Shown: positions 48,144 to 59,726 of the stretch, piece by piece
Layout of the letters: every line of letters begins with the position of its first letter
Position numbering within the stretch: position 1 is the stretch's first letter
From: Evernia prunastri
Taxonomy: Eukaryota; Ascomycota; Lecanoromycetes; Lecanorales; Parmeliaceae
Direction: 5' to 3'
Assembly: GCA_003184365.1 (NCBI GenBank)
Contig: NKYR01000128.1
Coordinates: 39,914-103,913, forward strand
DNA: 64,000 nucleotides
Notes under the pieces: generated by a model
Told to the model about the DNA's origin: nothing
Seen by the model: the letters and a program-made list of their open reading frames with translations, nothing else
The model's database searches: none
Translations under genes and position numbers: made by a program

Positions 48144-48417
48144 GAGAGTAGCTAATATAAGATTCGATAAATTGAGTTATAATTTGAGGCTGAAAGAAGA
48201 ATCGAAGTAGAATTTTCTAATTGAAAAGCTGATTGAGAAGAGAGAAAAGTGATATTCTTCGATCGATAAGACTATTGTAACTTATTTTGCTGTTGCTTAG
48301 AATAATAATAAAACTATTTTAATAAAGAACGATTATCGTCGTTCTCTGATCATGAAATTTCTTTTTAAATTATAATTGTTAATGCTTAAGCTATCGAGAT
48401 TCCTCTTTTTCTTCTAA

Positions 48418-48570
48418 TGTTACGAGTGTGTCAAGCAGGCACTTGGCAAGTAGCCCTATGGGCTAGGGTCTTGGCACACTCTCCCACTATATGTACCATA
48501 GTTCCTAGAGATAGCAAGTTCCTTCCTCATCAATAGAATCTTGGTCAACCACCTAGGTACACTCCTAACA
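48418..48570 (+). mobile_element. Candidate LTR followed by unidentified internal sequence
   Basis: It starts TGTTACGAGTG and ends ACTCCTAACA, with TG...CA ends and normal composition. Flanking pentamers differ. To its right, up to the N at 48786, lies unmutated GC-richer DNA with a doubled block like GAGGCCGACGAYCCCGAAAGGCAG (about 48651 and 48692). This could be a 5' LTR and leader of a truncated retroelement. No coding frame supports it. Confidence 0.35.
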
Positions 48571-48785
48571 TTATTCTATTGATCCCTCACCCATAGGATA
48601 TTGGGCCCCTGGCCTTAGCCCTCCAGTGAAAAGAACGCGTGGCTTACGATGAGGCCGACGACCCCGAAAGGCAGACACACTCATCACCAGTGAGGCCGAC
48701 GATCCCGAAAGGCAGGAACACTCGCTGTTAGCTCGTTGGCAGGCGAGCGGATTCAAAAGAAGCTGTCAAACAGGCTCGTGGCAGA

Positions 48786-48786
48786 N
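48786..48786. other. Single N at a contig overlap
   Basis: Sequence after the N (from 48787) repeats 47735 onward for over 400 bases, through the LTR. This is most simply two overlapping contigs placed end to end. Confidence 0.8.
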
Positions 48787-49002
48787 TTTATTTGAGGATT
48801 ATTATTAAACACGATTATACGTAGATAAGATTATTCTTAGATAGATAAGAAAGAATTATCACAATTTCTAGCACTATAATTTTTGATTTCATATCTCACG
48901 CAGAGAAGTTCGTCTTTATTATAGAATTAGTTTAGAATATTATTTATTTATAAATGCTTTGATACGATGCGATCGAATATCTTCTTAAAAGTAGACTGCT
49001 AA

Positions 49003-49195
49003 TGTTACGACCGTACCCTGGTCCCTACCAGAGCCTCCCAGCACCTTCCTCCTTTGTTTGGCCCGTAGGGCTTAGCGCGGCTTGGCAGAGGCCTTCTCCT
49101 ACATATCAGCCTCATGCCATGTAGATATTCGCTCCTTAGCTAGTTGTCTTATTCAATACACCTACATTGATCTCATATCTGTACCGGTTCTGACA
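49003..49195 (+). mobile_element. Solo LTR (193 bp) with GCTAA target duplication
   Basis: It starts TGTTACGACC, ends GGTTCTGACA and is flanked by GCTAA at 48998-49002 and 49196-49200. This is the correct, complete version of the insertion also seen at 47951. It lies between the gag and pol parts of relic 2, so it inserted into that element. Confidence 0.88.
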
Positions 49196-49523
49196 GCTAA
49201 GACTTAAATCGACTGCTCGTGTTAGAATTTACATTTCGACTCGCATTTTCACAATTTTAATTCTACGAAAGAATGTGAGGAGAAGAAGTCTAATTAATAC
49301 TGATATAAGATATCGATACTTGCTGACGATATTTCTAAGACTGTGTCGAAGCTTGCTGAAAAGCTTTTAATATAAACTAAAATGAATTCGTATAATAGAT
49401 TTAACGATATTGAGATTAAGATTACTGAGATTTATTTAGAGGTTCTTTGATAGCATAATAAGAGACTAGAAGAGAAGTTATTTGTTATTAAAATAGATTC
49501 TTCTTTATAAGAGATTTATAAAA

Positions 49524-50718
49524 CTAAAATTCGTCGATCTTTGTCTTCTCGTCTAAAAGCTTTCGAACTTTTAAATTAATTTTACGAGTTTTTTTAGTTA
49601 GAGTGTAAAGATTAAGCAGAGATCGATTAATATAAGTTATAACACGAATAGCTTTTTTACGTAGCTCGAGATTATTTAAGTCACGATTAAAGACACGAAG
49701 CACGATATCTAGAAAAGTCGACTTTATTTTAGTGAGTTTAGACAAAGTAGACGTAGAAGTCGATCGATCTTTGACTTTTATATTTTTTAGTAAAACACAA
49801 ACTTTTCTATAGTAAGTCGATAAAGATTCTTTTAGTTCTTGATATAGCTCGATAGACTCGACTTCGAACGAGATAGATAAAGTTTCGACTTTCTTGAAAA
49901 AAAAAACTCTCACAAAAGAAGCTTTTAAAGTCGTTCACTATAGTCTGAAAAGAGTTAATTTTTACTTCGATAAAAAGACGACGAGCATTAGAGTCTCGTT
50001 CGATTTATTTAACGATATTCTCGATTAATAGCATATTGAGATAATTGAGATACTTTTTAAAAGAAAAGCTTTCGTTCTTAGTCTAAAAGTCTTTTATTTT
50101 ATAGTCGAATTTACTCAATCATCTTTCGACGATGTTATCGATATTTTTTGAAAATTTATCACATAAGACGAAGATAGAGCGAGTAGATTTAGTTATGTCG
50201 AGAGTAGAAATAACTTGAATAATATTAAGATTCGTAGAAAGCTAAGTCTCAGCTGAAAACTAAGTATCGATAATAAATTAATAAATAAACTCAGACTCGT
50301 CTGAAGAGAGCGTGCTTTCGTAATAGAATTTTGAACTTTAATTAGATATAGATATTAGACTATATAGATCTCGAGAGAAGTTAAAATAGTCGAGAGTGTA
50401 ATGATATGCTGATTCTTCGAGTAAGCTTCTTCTTAATTCGCTTAATGAGATTAATATTATAGTAGAGAGAAACGATGACGATAATAACGAGATAGAAGAC
50501 TTAAGAAGCTCTGATAAAGGAGTTAAGCTTGAATAGATTTTAGCAAGAAATTTAAAAGAAATTAAATCCTTGAGACGAAAGTTGCGTTTTTTTAAAAAAG
50601 TTATTTCTTTGATAAAGAATTTAATGAGAAAGTGAATAAATAAATGAGAAAGAATAACGTTAGAAGATCTTTCTCGAGAAGTAATTCTAGGATTTCTTAG
50701 AAGTAAGTCTGATAACAC
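49524..50718 (-). pseudogene. Decayed gag-like frames of relic 2
   Basis: Two long minus-strand frames remain: 126 codons from 50718 and 129 codons from 49913. The second has ELYQELKESLSTYYRKV, a LSKLTKIKSTFLDIVLRVF stretch and a charged end (KVRKLLDEKTKIDEF). This resembles gag proteins of fungal gypsy-like elements in layout only. Position upstream of the reverse transcriptase on the same strand supports the reading. Confidence 0.45.
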
Positions 50719-50936
50719 AGAAAGACTAAAGTATAAAAAGACGAGAATATAGAAAGAAGAGAATAATCGTCGCTGATAAATGTTAGATTTACTTCGATAA
50801 GATATCGAGAGAGATTTGAATAACTAACAAAGACGCAGAAAGCGACTGATAATGACTAGAAGACTTATAGTAACGATAAGATAGAAGAGAATAATCGATT
50901 TAAGATTACTAGACTTCGAGAATGAATATTAGTTTG

Positions 50937-51300
50937 ATTGTACAATTCTTGGTGAATAGAAAGGATGAATATCTATAAAGGAGAAAGAACTCTGCAGGAG
51001 GATATCTCCTTTTGCTGACTAAGACTATATGCTAGACTAACCTCGGTTTCACCTTTCAACTCTGTATGCATAATCCTTGGGAAACTAAAAAATTTGCCGC
51101 CTCGCTAGCACCCCCTCCACCAAAAATCATATGGTAGAGGTGCAACGCATTAATATCATTCCCACACTTCTCTCACCCATCAATTACACCCTGAAATAGA
51201 CAATTGTGAGGCTGCGATCACTCGTAGGTGCAGAATTCTTGGTGTTTCTTTTTCCGGGCGTGCTGCTGACGTACAGAAAACGTTAAAATATCTTTTTCAC
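50937..51300. other. Island of normal base composition in the AT-rich block
   Basis: GC content rises abruptly here and CpA/CpC return. It begins near TGTACAATTCTTGG and contains a TATAAAGGAG box-like string. AATTCTTGGTG occurs near both ends (about 50942 and 51231). It may be a younger LTR insertion, but matched ends and a target duplication were not found. The right edge merges into the Tc1-type relic. Confidence 0.35.
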
Positions 51301-51479
51301 TCACGTCTGCTTACAAGGACCGTATACAGCAACATCTTCTTTGGGGACTCTTCGTCGTTATTATCGCTGAGATCGAGGATATAGAGACTTCTATCGTCTA
51401 TCGCATTATCGACAATCTTCTCGGCTTTCGCACTCACATCTGGCCTCGTGTGTTCAAAAGAAAAAGATCGTTCGTCATA

Positions 51480-52200
51480 TTTTCAACTGCACGAATCGGA
51501 TTAAGAACATTTATCGAGAGTAAATCGTGGATATATCAGAACGAAATGTAATACGATTTCTTTGATCGCTTTAATCTAATTGTTAGTCAATTCACAATCT
51601 TAAGAACGTTATACGTTATAAAAATTAATCGAAAGAGTCTTCGTAGAATAACAGTAAAACGCTCACAAATCTATCGTGATATATACTTTATATGATAATT
51701 AGCGTTTTCATATACGATTAGCTTATTTTTCTCGATAAAAGCGCAGTCAACGAGCATATCATGTAAAGAAAACGCGACTATACAGTCTTTAAAATTCGAT
51801 CATTAATTTATATTTCTATCAAACGTTCTATACGATATAACGTGTTATTAATCTACTATTCGAATGAAATTCTTTGCTATTATATTCATCAGAACAGTAT
51901 TAACGATATACAATTCGAATAATTTCTTAAAAATGAAGTTCTATCTCGATATAATTCATTTTCTGATTTAAAGTTAGTTCTCGTTATAAATAACTGCTTC
52001 ACGTATTACGATATAGAGATAAAACGTCTTTACGCGATATAAGGCGTTTTACTTTTATACTTATCGTTTTATTCGTCGAATTTTAATCCTATTAAAAAGT
52101 TCTTTTCGATTTTAAAGATTTGATTAAAAACACATTTTAAACTAGCGAAGTATATGTCTTTTAGAGCGTATTTAAAGTATACTATATAGTAGTGCAGTGA
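51480..52200 (+). pseudogene. Tc1/mariner-type (DD34E) transposase relic, catalytic residues lost
   Basis: After a frameshifted upstream part with RKSLRRI and RSQIYRDIY, the plus frame reads FLDKSAVNE (first Asp codon 51734), then a middle with IHQNSINDIQFE. LVLVINNC follows (Asn at 51989 where Asp belongs), then YLSFYSSNFNPIKKFFSILK (Lys at 52094 where Glu belongs). The second and third positions are 35 codons apart, the DD34E spacing of Tc1-type transposases. Both changes (Asp to Asn, Glu to Lys) are single G-to-A transitions. Several stops also interrupt it. Confidence 0.75.
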
Positions 52201-55200
52201 GGAGATTTATATTAAGACACACTTTTTATACGTTAAAATATCGATAAACGAATATAAAGAAGATAAACGAGAAAGATATATAAAGAAAGAAGATTATTCG
52301 AGCTCTAAAAAATAGAATCTATTCGCATTAAAATTTAGGTTTTGAGTCTTAACTTAGCGCGATACGAGAAAAGAAATCTTTTATCTAATATCACTATATC
52401 AAAATATATTCGATTCTCGAGATTTTTTTATCGACTTGTAGATTATAATAAGCTTGTAAACTTGCGCTATTTAGATTATTCAAATACGTTTTAAATGTTT
52501 TCGCTAATTAATATCAAAGATATTGAATATTTGAGATATGCGCTATAGCGAAATAGTCGTTACGAAGTCGACGCTAGTCGAATCTTAATTTTTAAACTTC
52601 GATATACATTAAAATATTACTTCTCTATTCTCTACTCACTTGAATTCTTATTTAAATCCTTTAGAGTAGTTTCAGCAAGATCGTTCAAAGAGATACGCTA
52701 TCGACGATTAACTATAGTAGTAACAGCAGCTGCGAAATTAATTCTAAGTAGCTTCACGAATATTAAGGCGTAGATCGCTGACGATGAGCTAACGGCTATA
52801 GACTATATAAAAGACGTAATATCGTTACAGATACAATAAACTTAATTGTATAAATTAATCTCTGAGAAGATCTAAAACTTTGAAATAAACTCAATATATC
52901 TATATTCGTCAAGACTTCTGAAATAAATACGTTACTTTCGCGATCTTCGATCTTTCGTAAAGTTTAAAAGAATAACGATATCAAGAAGAGTCGTTAAGAT
53001 AACGACACTTTGATATCTAATGATAATATTAAGCATAGTCGATTAGCAGACGACTAATACACTATAATCTAATAAATATCTTCTCTTTTAAACTTCAATC
53101 TTTAAACGTCTAAAAGATTAATACTTATTAAAAATCTCAAATTTTTAAAGAAAAAAAGAAAAAAAGTTATCGAAACGCTTATTAAAAAATCTCAAATTTT
53201 ATAAAAAAAGAAAAAAGAGTTATTTAGAACGCTAACGCTTCTATAACGAAAACTTATTAAAAAATAATATTCGCGCTTATCGCGTCATTGCGACGATATA
53301 ATAATATTAATTTATTTATACTATATTAAAGACTTTATCATAGAGTTTTTTATAGAGTAATAATAATATTATATTAATCTCGTAGCTGACGATTAATATA
53401 TTTAAATTTAGATTATTTCGCTCTTTACTATAATAGAGATAATCTCTTTTTATAAATATCGCGTAGATATCGCGATCTTTATTTATTAATATAAGTAAAA
53501 GTATCAAGAAAATAAAGTATAATAGTAGTGTAATTATAGATTCTCGAGTAAACGTAGAATTAATATAAAGTTGTAATTTTCTTTATTATAAGTGAGCTAA
53601 AGTAGATTTTCTTTTAATAAAGATAAATAATAAATTTAAATAACGATATCTCGTCGACGCGAAACGCGATTATATGAGACGACGTATTTATTATTAAAAG
53701 TTTTTTTTTTTTCAACTTTCTCTTCTTTGCAACTTCTTTAATCTCTCTTATATATATCTAATTTTCGTCTCATAACGCTACTCTAATATTATATTAATTA
53801 TATTATGATTTCTATCGTATACACACACTCTGTCTTTTGCTCTCTTACTTTATAAATATTAATATAACTTCGCTATAGCGTAAACGCGTCTATTAATCGC
53901 ATTAGACTATTATTACAATTACAATAAACATAAAAATAAAATAAAAATAAAAATAAGTAAGTCTATAGTCGTCTTTTAAATACGACTGAGTATTATTAAT
54001 CTTATTATTATCTACTTTATTACTTTCATTACTCTATTATTTATTAATTATTATTTCGTTACCGCGTCGATAAATTTTATTTATACTTTATTATTATTCT
54101 ATATTTATCTTTATCACGTCGATATTAGTTACTTATTTATAATTACTTGTCTATTAATTATTATTTCGTTATTATATCGATAACGATTTTTCAAGTTTTT
54201 ACTTCTCGTCGTTTCGATAACTAATAGATTTTTAATATCTTATCTATTATATCGTATCTGCTTTTATATTAACAACGACGATTATATTAAAAATAAGAAT
54301 CTTTTCTATCGTCTTTATAAAAAGAATTATCGCGAAATTTCTCGCTATTATAAAATTTTATTTTATTTATATAATAAGATAAAAAAGTTAATACGTAAGC
54401 GAGTTCGCGTCGAATAATTTTATAAAGTTTAAAAACGTCGAGTAAATATCGATAAAAAGATTATTTAATAACGTAAGACTTAGAGTAAAACGATAATTAT
54501 CGCTATAACGACGACTATCGTAATTATTAATTTATAGATCGAGCTTACGACGATAAAGTAGCGCGTAAAGAAATTAAAATAAATTAATAAGCTTTAATAA
54601 AAGAAGTTCGAGAGTCTTTATTAGCACGAGCGTAAGCTCGCTTAAACTATCGAATCTTTTTAAAAGAACTTAAATAATTTTAATAATGAAAAAAATAATA
54701 ACGATATATCGTCGAATACTTCGATATTCGACTCTACGAAGTCGATCGACTTATCGTAAATTATAATAAAGAACTTTTAAATAACGATCTTCTTTTGATA
54801 GTAGCGCGAATATATCGATTATTAAATAGTCTTATAACTATTTTAAATATAATTATATCTAAATTAATAGCACGTATTTTAATATAATAAATCTTTATCT
54901 CAGCGTCATACTTTTTAGATAATTATATAATAATATTAATTTTTATTTAAGTTTTATCGCAGTAAGTAATTAGACGCGCGATTAAAATATAAATATCTTT
55001 CAAATAATTTTATAATCTATTTCGTCGTCTTCGTTTATTTATCGACGATTTTTAATATAATTTTTTAAGCTCTTCGATAATAAGAGACTTAACGCTTTTA
55101 GACTACTTTTATCGATTATTCGTTTACGAATTATAAATCTAGATCAAATCGCGTATATTATTAAGCTCTTTATCTAACAGTTATTAATTATATTCTTTAT

Positions 55201-55577
55201 CTAACTCGATTTATTTGATTTTATATTAGACGTCTTCTCTTATTCAAATCTTATCGATAATTTCTTTAATCTTTTAAAGTTTATTATTATCGATTAACTC
55301 GAAGACTTATATAAAAATATTCGATATTTTATCGTATTCGCGTAGATGATAAGATTTCAATAATAATATATAAAAGATATTATAAATACGATAAGATTTG
55401 AATAGCAATAGACGATACGTCTATATTTCGATCTTATCTATAATTTCAAAAAAATTTATAAACTTATAAATTAATTTCTTACTTAAGCGTTTCTACTTAA
55501 AATTTTTAATCGCTAATACAATTAATTCTCTTATCTTATAAATTTAAGACTTATAATATTTATTATACTACTTAATT

Positions 55578-56360
55578 ACAAGACTGGTTCCGAGAACGGA
55601 GATCCAAGAAATGGGAAAAATATCAACGAAGAATTCCTATCGCAACGAGAACCCCTGCCCAGGCAGGGAACTTATATGACGGCAGGTTCGACCACCACAA
55701 GATGCTGAGGAAGGCTGAGAGCTCGGTCGCTGTCCAAATGAGAAGCGGCAAAATCGGGCTTAACGCATTCCTCAACAGGATAAGGGTTCCAGGTATCGAC
55801 CCCGACTGCAGGTGCGGATGGAGAAGACAAGATGTCAAGCATATCCTCCTCTTCTGTCCGAGATCGCGGGAGGATAAACCACGGCTACTTGCGGAGGCGG
55901 GTACCAGGGACTTCCAGACAATGCTGACCACGACCAAAGGGATCCGGGTAGCGGCAAGGTGGATGGTTAACTCCGGCTGGTTAAACAGCTTCGAGTTGGC
56001 CAGCGAACAACTCCAACGGTCAAGACTACCCCTCGGGGTAGAGGAGACCATTAAGCCCAAAAAGGGCGCACGAAGAAGCGATCGTACCCGCCTCTAGAGG
56101 CGGGGGCGATCAGAGATACAAAAGTCAGAGAATAGAAGAGTCGGCGCAAAGAAGTAGAGAGATGTGCGGTGGTGTAATAGGGCTCCTAAGGAGCACAGCA
56201 GAAGGGAGAGCGTACTGTTTAGTTGAAGTTTTTGTCCAGAGGTTCGCCCTCAGGTTTCTTCAACGCCCAGCCGTAAAGCTGGTTCAGCGTTAATGTTACC
56301 CTCATTAGCTTACATCAAGTAGCTAGCATAGGCGTATAAAACAATCAATCAATCAATCAA
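55578..56360 (+). mobile_element. 5'-truncated LINE (Tad-like) with 12-bp target duplication
   Basis: The element starts at ACAAGACTGG and ends in a tail of CAATCAATCAATCAA. It is flanked by TACTACTTAATT at 55566-55577 and 56361-56372. Long, variable target duplications, 5' truncation and a simple-repeat tail together are the hallmark of target-primed reverse transcription. It is unmutated inside RIP-degraded DNA and is the longest of three LINE ends in the window. Confidence 0.93.
55579..56097 (+). pseudogene. C-terminal end of LINE ORF2 (post-RNase H, CCHC motif)
   Basis: The frame is open from the truncation point to TAG at 56097, 172 residues. It carries QDWFRERRSKKWEKY, then KAESSVAVQMRSGKIGLNAF, then a zinc-finger-like CRCGWRRQDVKHILLFCP (C-x-C-x7-H-x4-C). 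This is the region after RNase H in Tad/I-type fungal LINEs, where an AESS...R.GKIGL box precedes a Cys/His motif. The catalytic domains were lost by truncation, so it cannot move by itself. Confidence 0.8.
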
Positions 56361-58008
56361 TACTACTTAATTTAAATATCGATAACGCTTTATAAATGAT
56401 TAATAATCTCGTTTTTTAATGTTTATAATTATTTTATTCTCTAGTTTACAGTAAGTATTTCTTTCTCTAAACAATCGTTCTCGATTTCTTAACGAATTTC
56501 GAAATAATATTTATATATAAGAAAAAACGACGTCGTTTCGATAACGAAATGTTAATTATTTATATATATAAATTCTATTATCGATAAAACTTTAATTTAA
56601 TTTATTTGCTTATCATTTGCAAACACACGTAAAAAATGTTTTAACACTTAATTTTAACGCTTCGTTTATTCGTCGATTTGCGAAAAAAAAAGTAGTAATT
56701 AGACGTCGTCGAATTTTTAAATAAAAGCAGACGACTAATTAGAAGACGTTGATGAATATAAAGTCTCTATTATTAATAATATCGTTAGATACATTATAAC
56801 GATATATTATTTCGAAATAAAAAACTTTCGTTAGCTTCGCGATATCGATTATAACTAATATAAGTATATATTTTATTATTTTAATAAATCGATTTATTAT
56901 TATGAATATATTATCGCTAATTATACTCTTATACTTAATTAAAAATAAGTCGATAATAAAATTTATAAATTTTTTTTTAAAGGTTTTATTAAAATCGATA
57001 GAGAATTTAGCTCGTTATAGAATCGATATCGCGATATTTTAATACGTTAATATATGTTATACGATCTGCAGTACTCGATAACTTGCTTTAAACTATCATT
57101 TTAATAATATTTTCGAATAAGTAGCTTATACGTTTTTATAGCGTCGAAATAATTTATTAAAAGATTATTATAATATTCTCTAATAAGGTTTTTTTTCAAG
57201 ATCTTATTCTTTAGCATATAAAGATCGTTATTAAACTTTAATAATCTTTTAAAGTCTTTCGACGACGCTTAAAGGACGAATTCGTATTAATCTTAAAAGA
57301 ATTAATTTAATTATTATAAACTTACAGTTCTCTTATTAATAACTTTATTAATCGTTATAGCTTATTATAAATAGTTTTAAATACGTTCTAAATCTTCTTT
57401 CTTAAAATAATTATTTTAATATCTATAATTTAAAAAATAGACGATATCGCTACGATTATCTTTTTATCTCGTTTTATTAATTTATTATCGATTTAAAGCG
57501 TAAGCTTATTTTGTAAAATTAATAACAATTTAATATTTAGCGATAATGTTTTTTTATAATCAAAACGACGCGATAACGTATCGATAAAATTCGATTTATC
57601 TATTCGATGAAAAATTTCGAAGTTATAAATAACTAATTTTAGCGCTTATCGAATTTGTTTAAAATTTAACTTCTTTTACTTTACAAATTTCTTACGATTA
57701 TTATAATTCGTTTAAATTTCAATATAATAAATACTATTCTTTAGATAATAACGTTATTATTTTATTAACGTTACGATAACGAATAATTTTTAATTATAAA
57801 TCTTATAATTTTGCTTAGCGATAATTAAGTTTCGAGATTAAAAGACTATTAAATATTAATAATCGTCTTAATTCGATTACGATAGTATGATCTTAAATTC
57901 AAAATTAAAAATATTAGTTTTTAAACGTAATTTCTAATTTAAGTCGAAATAACGTAGAAATAACGCTAATTTAAAAAAATTATGAAGTTATATAAATATT
58001 ATCGCTAC

Positions 58009-58222
58009 TGTTAGTATGCATTAATAGCATCTATGTTCATAGCACAGTAGAGGCTGGTGATAGTTGACTGCGCGCCTAGCGCAACACTAGGCACACACAC
58101 TAGCTAAGCGAAGAGGTATATCTTGCCTCTTCGCCTGCACCTCTTAGCAATGGATCTACATTTACAATTATCAAGACTATGCATATGCAAGTAGTGATAA
58201 GTAACTGGACAATCACACCTAT
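58009..58222 (+). mobile_element. Copia LTR, truncated first occurrence before a misjoin
   Basis: This is the same sequence as the LTR at 58285 up to CACACCTATG, then it switches to a LINE fragment. The five bases before both LTRs are GCTAC. It probably represents the same LTR, assembled twice. Confidence 0.75.
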
Positions 58223-58278
58223 GGGGGTAGAGGAGACCATTAAGCCCAAAAAGGGCGCACGAAGAAGCGATCGTACCC
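58223..58278 (+). repeat. Short LINE 3' fragment between two Copia LTR occurrences
   Basis: The segment from GGGGTAGAGG to GATCGTACCC is identical to 56036-56091 of the LINE. It begins in mid-LTR and ends at an N. There is no tail or target duplication, so it looks like a chimeric join rather than an insertion. Confidence 0.7.
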
Positions 58279-58279
58279 N
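58279..58279. other. Single N before restarted LTR
   Basis: The sequence after the N restarts with GCTACTGTTAG, which already occurs at 58004-58014. This is a contig overlap or misjoin. Confidence 0.8.
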
Positions 58280-58284
58280 GCTAC

Positions 58285-58510
58285 TGTTAGTATGCATTAA
58301 TAGCATCTATGTTCATAGCACAGTAGAGGCTGGTGATAGTTGACTGCGCGCCTAGCGCAACACTAGGCACACACACTAGCTAAGCGAAGAGGTATATCTT
58401 GCCTCTTCGCCTGCACCTCTTAGCAATGCATCTACATTTACAATTATCAAGACTATGCATATGCAAGTAGTGATAAGTAACTGGACAATCACACCTATGT
58501 GAAACCAACA
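58285..58510 (+). mobile_element. 5' LTR of the Copia element
   Basis: This 226-bp segment starts TGTTAG and ends CCAACA. It is the same length as the solo LTR at 9309. The leader after it holds a small hairpin (GTGGTTGA...TCAACCAC, about 58518-58540). A primer-binding site matching a known tRNA was not recognised. Confidence 0.88.
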
Positions 58511-58855
58511 CTGATCAGTGGTTGAACTCACATCAACCACAGAACAGCAAGGTCTAGTATAGAAGAGATAGAAGCCGAAGTGATTTTTCCGCCTGTATGC
58601 TTCAGAAAGACAGCCGGACTTAACCACAGCCCCGCCTAGATTTCAAAAGCTTGCAAAACAAGAAGCCACTGCAAGACCTAGCACTGAGCATCTTAAACTA
58701 ACAAGCTGCGTCTATCACGCAGAACAACTTTCCCCGATCACGAAACCGCACAGCCAAAGCTCACATCAACGCTGAACTCTTGATTGAGCTTCTCGGCATC
58801 ATTATTCTCGATAAACCTGACTTCCACGATCACCTTTTCATAACACTTCTTCAAA

Positions 58856-59717
58856 ATGGCTGAAATCCCGGCAGTATGGGAGAAATACGTCGACGCATCG
58901 ACATGGGGAATGGATTTGGACTACACAAACGTCACTACTCAACAGCTTAGTGGTCACATGCTCTTCTTTCGACTCTATTGGAGCGAAAAAGAATGCGAGG
59001 ACAAAATGCTATGGGACGCCTTTAAAGAACACTTCCAGGGATGGACATTCGAGAACTTCAAAAACGCAAACACACCTATTCGAACTGCTCTTCGAAACTT
59101 TCTACTAGTTAATGGAGTCTACGTCGGACAGGATCGCCAAGTCATTGCCGCTGCACTTTACGATGTTCTTCAACTACAAAAGTATCATGATTGGACAGGA
59201 GAGGAGATCAGAATCCAGTGCGCAGGCAACAAAAAGATGAACTCCCAATGGGATCCTTCGAGACACGCTGCAAGCCAACAGCAACTCGGTCAGCCTTTTG
59301 GTCAACAGTTTGGTCAACAGGCAATATCTCTCTCACCAGTACCACCAGTGACATCAGGACAGCAAGCACCCCTTCCGCCACCGCCATCAGGACAGTCTCA
59401 CTTTGAATCAGGACCGTCCGCAGGAGTTGAACACCTTCGATCAAGACAACGCGATCAATCTGAGCAACCTTCGTCAATTACAAAGCAAGTGACAGACTTG
59501 ATGAAGGTATACACAGATGACAAGAAGTTCGGAGGAGAAATGTACGATGTTCTGAACACCAAGCTTCTCGTGTTCTATGATAGCTGTCAAAAGGTTGGAC
59601 TACGACAGGAGCACTACGAATACGCGTTCTCAGTTATGCTTAAAGGTCGCGCTTCCATCTTTTACTACGACAGGATTTCGAACCGAAACCTTACCTTCGA
59701 AGCCATGGTAGCAATCA
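58856..59717 (+). CDS. Copia gag, first (partial) copy
   Basis: ATG 58856 opens gag with MAEIPAVWEKYVDAS, 346 bases after the LTR. The frame runs 287 codons to the N at 59718. It has an aromatic-rich N-terminal domain, then a Gln/Pro-rich linker (GQPFGQQFGQQ) and the start of the central helical domain. It differs from the copy at 59727 at only a few bases (for example EKECEDK against EECEDK), so the two are alternative assemblies or near-identical elements. Confidence 0.75.
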
Positions 59718-59718
59718 N
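59718..59718. other. Single N at a gag duplication
   Basis: After the N the sequence returns to TCTTCAAAATGGCTG, the region just before the gag start (about 58849), and repeats it. Confidence 0.85.
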
Positions 59719-59726
59719 TCTTCAAA

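Larger units (their letters stand above)
43530..50936 (-). mobile_element. RIP-degraded LTR-retrotransposon relic 2 (gag to RNase H)
   Basis: On the minus strand the order is gag-like frames (50718-50338 and 49913-49524), further decayed gag, reverse transcriptase (45259-44789) and an RNase H end with RNKVADNLSR near 43840. That is the normal order for gypsy-like elements. It is interrupted by a 170-bp solo LTR (44083-44252) and by another LTR (47951 and its probable assembly duplicate 49003). Damage is milder than in relic 1, since long frames remain. This suggests either a younger element or fewer rounds of RIP. Confidence 0.6.
28590..58008. other. RIP-degraded AT-rich block (transposon graveyard)
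   Basis: About 29 kb of strongly AT-rich DNA is rich in TpA. It is almost without CpC/GpG and poor in CpA/TpG, while CpG and CpT are common. That is the footprint expected from C-to-T change on both strands of repeated DNA by RIP. Readable remnants include gypsy-type reverse transcriptase (two relics) and a Tc1-type transposase. A plus-strand stretch at about 34570-35560 keeps a long protein-like frame broken mainly by TAA/TAG, which may be a decayed gag. Stretches 33050-34500, 35600-41800, 52200-55560 and 56373-58000 hold no family I can name. Islands of normal composition at about 33920-34080, 35940-36075, 41830-41990 and 50937-51300 are unexplained. Confidence 0.85.

Noticed and set aside
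54200..55500. Possible pogo/Fot1-type transposase in AT-rich DNA
   Set aside because: A stretch near 55190-55260 faintly recalls an 'LQPLD' region, but the required changes are not all of RIP type.
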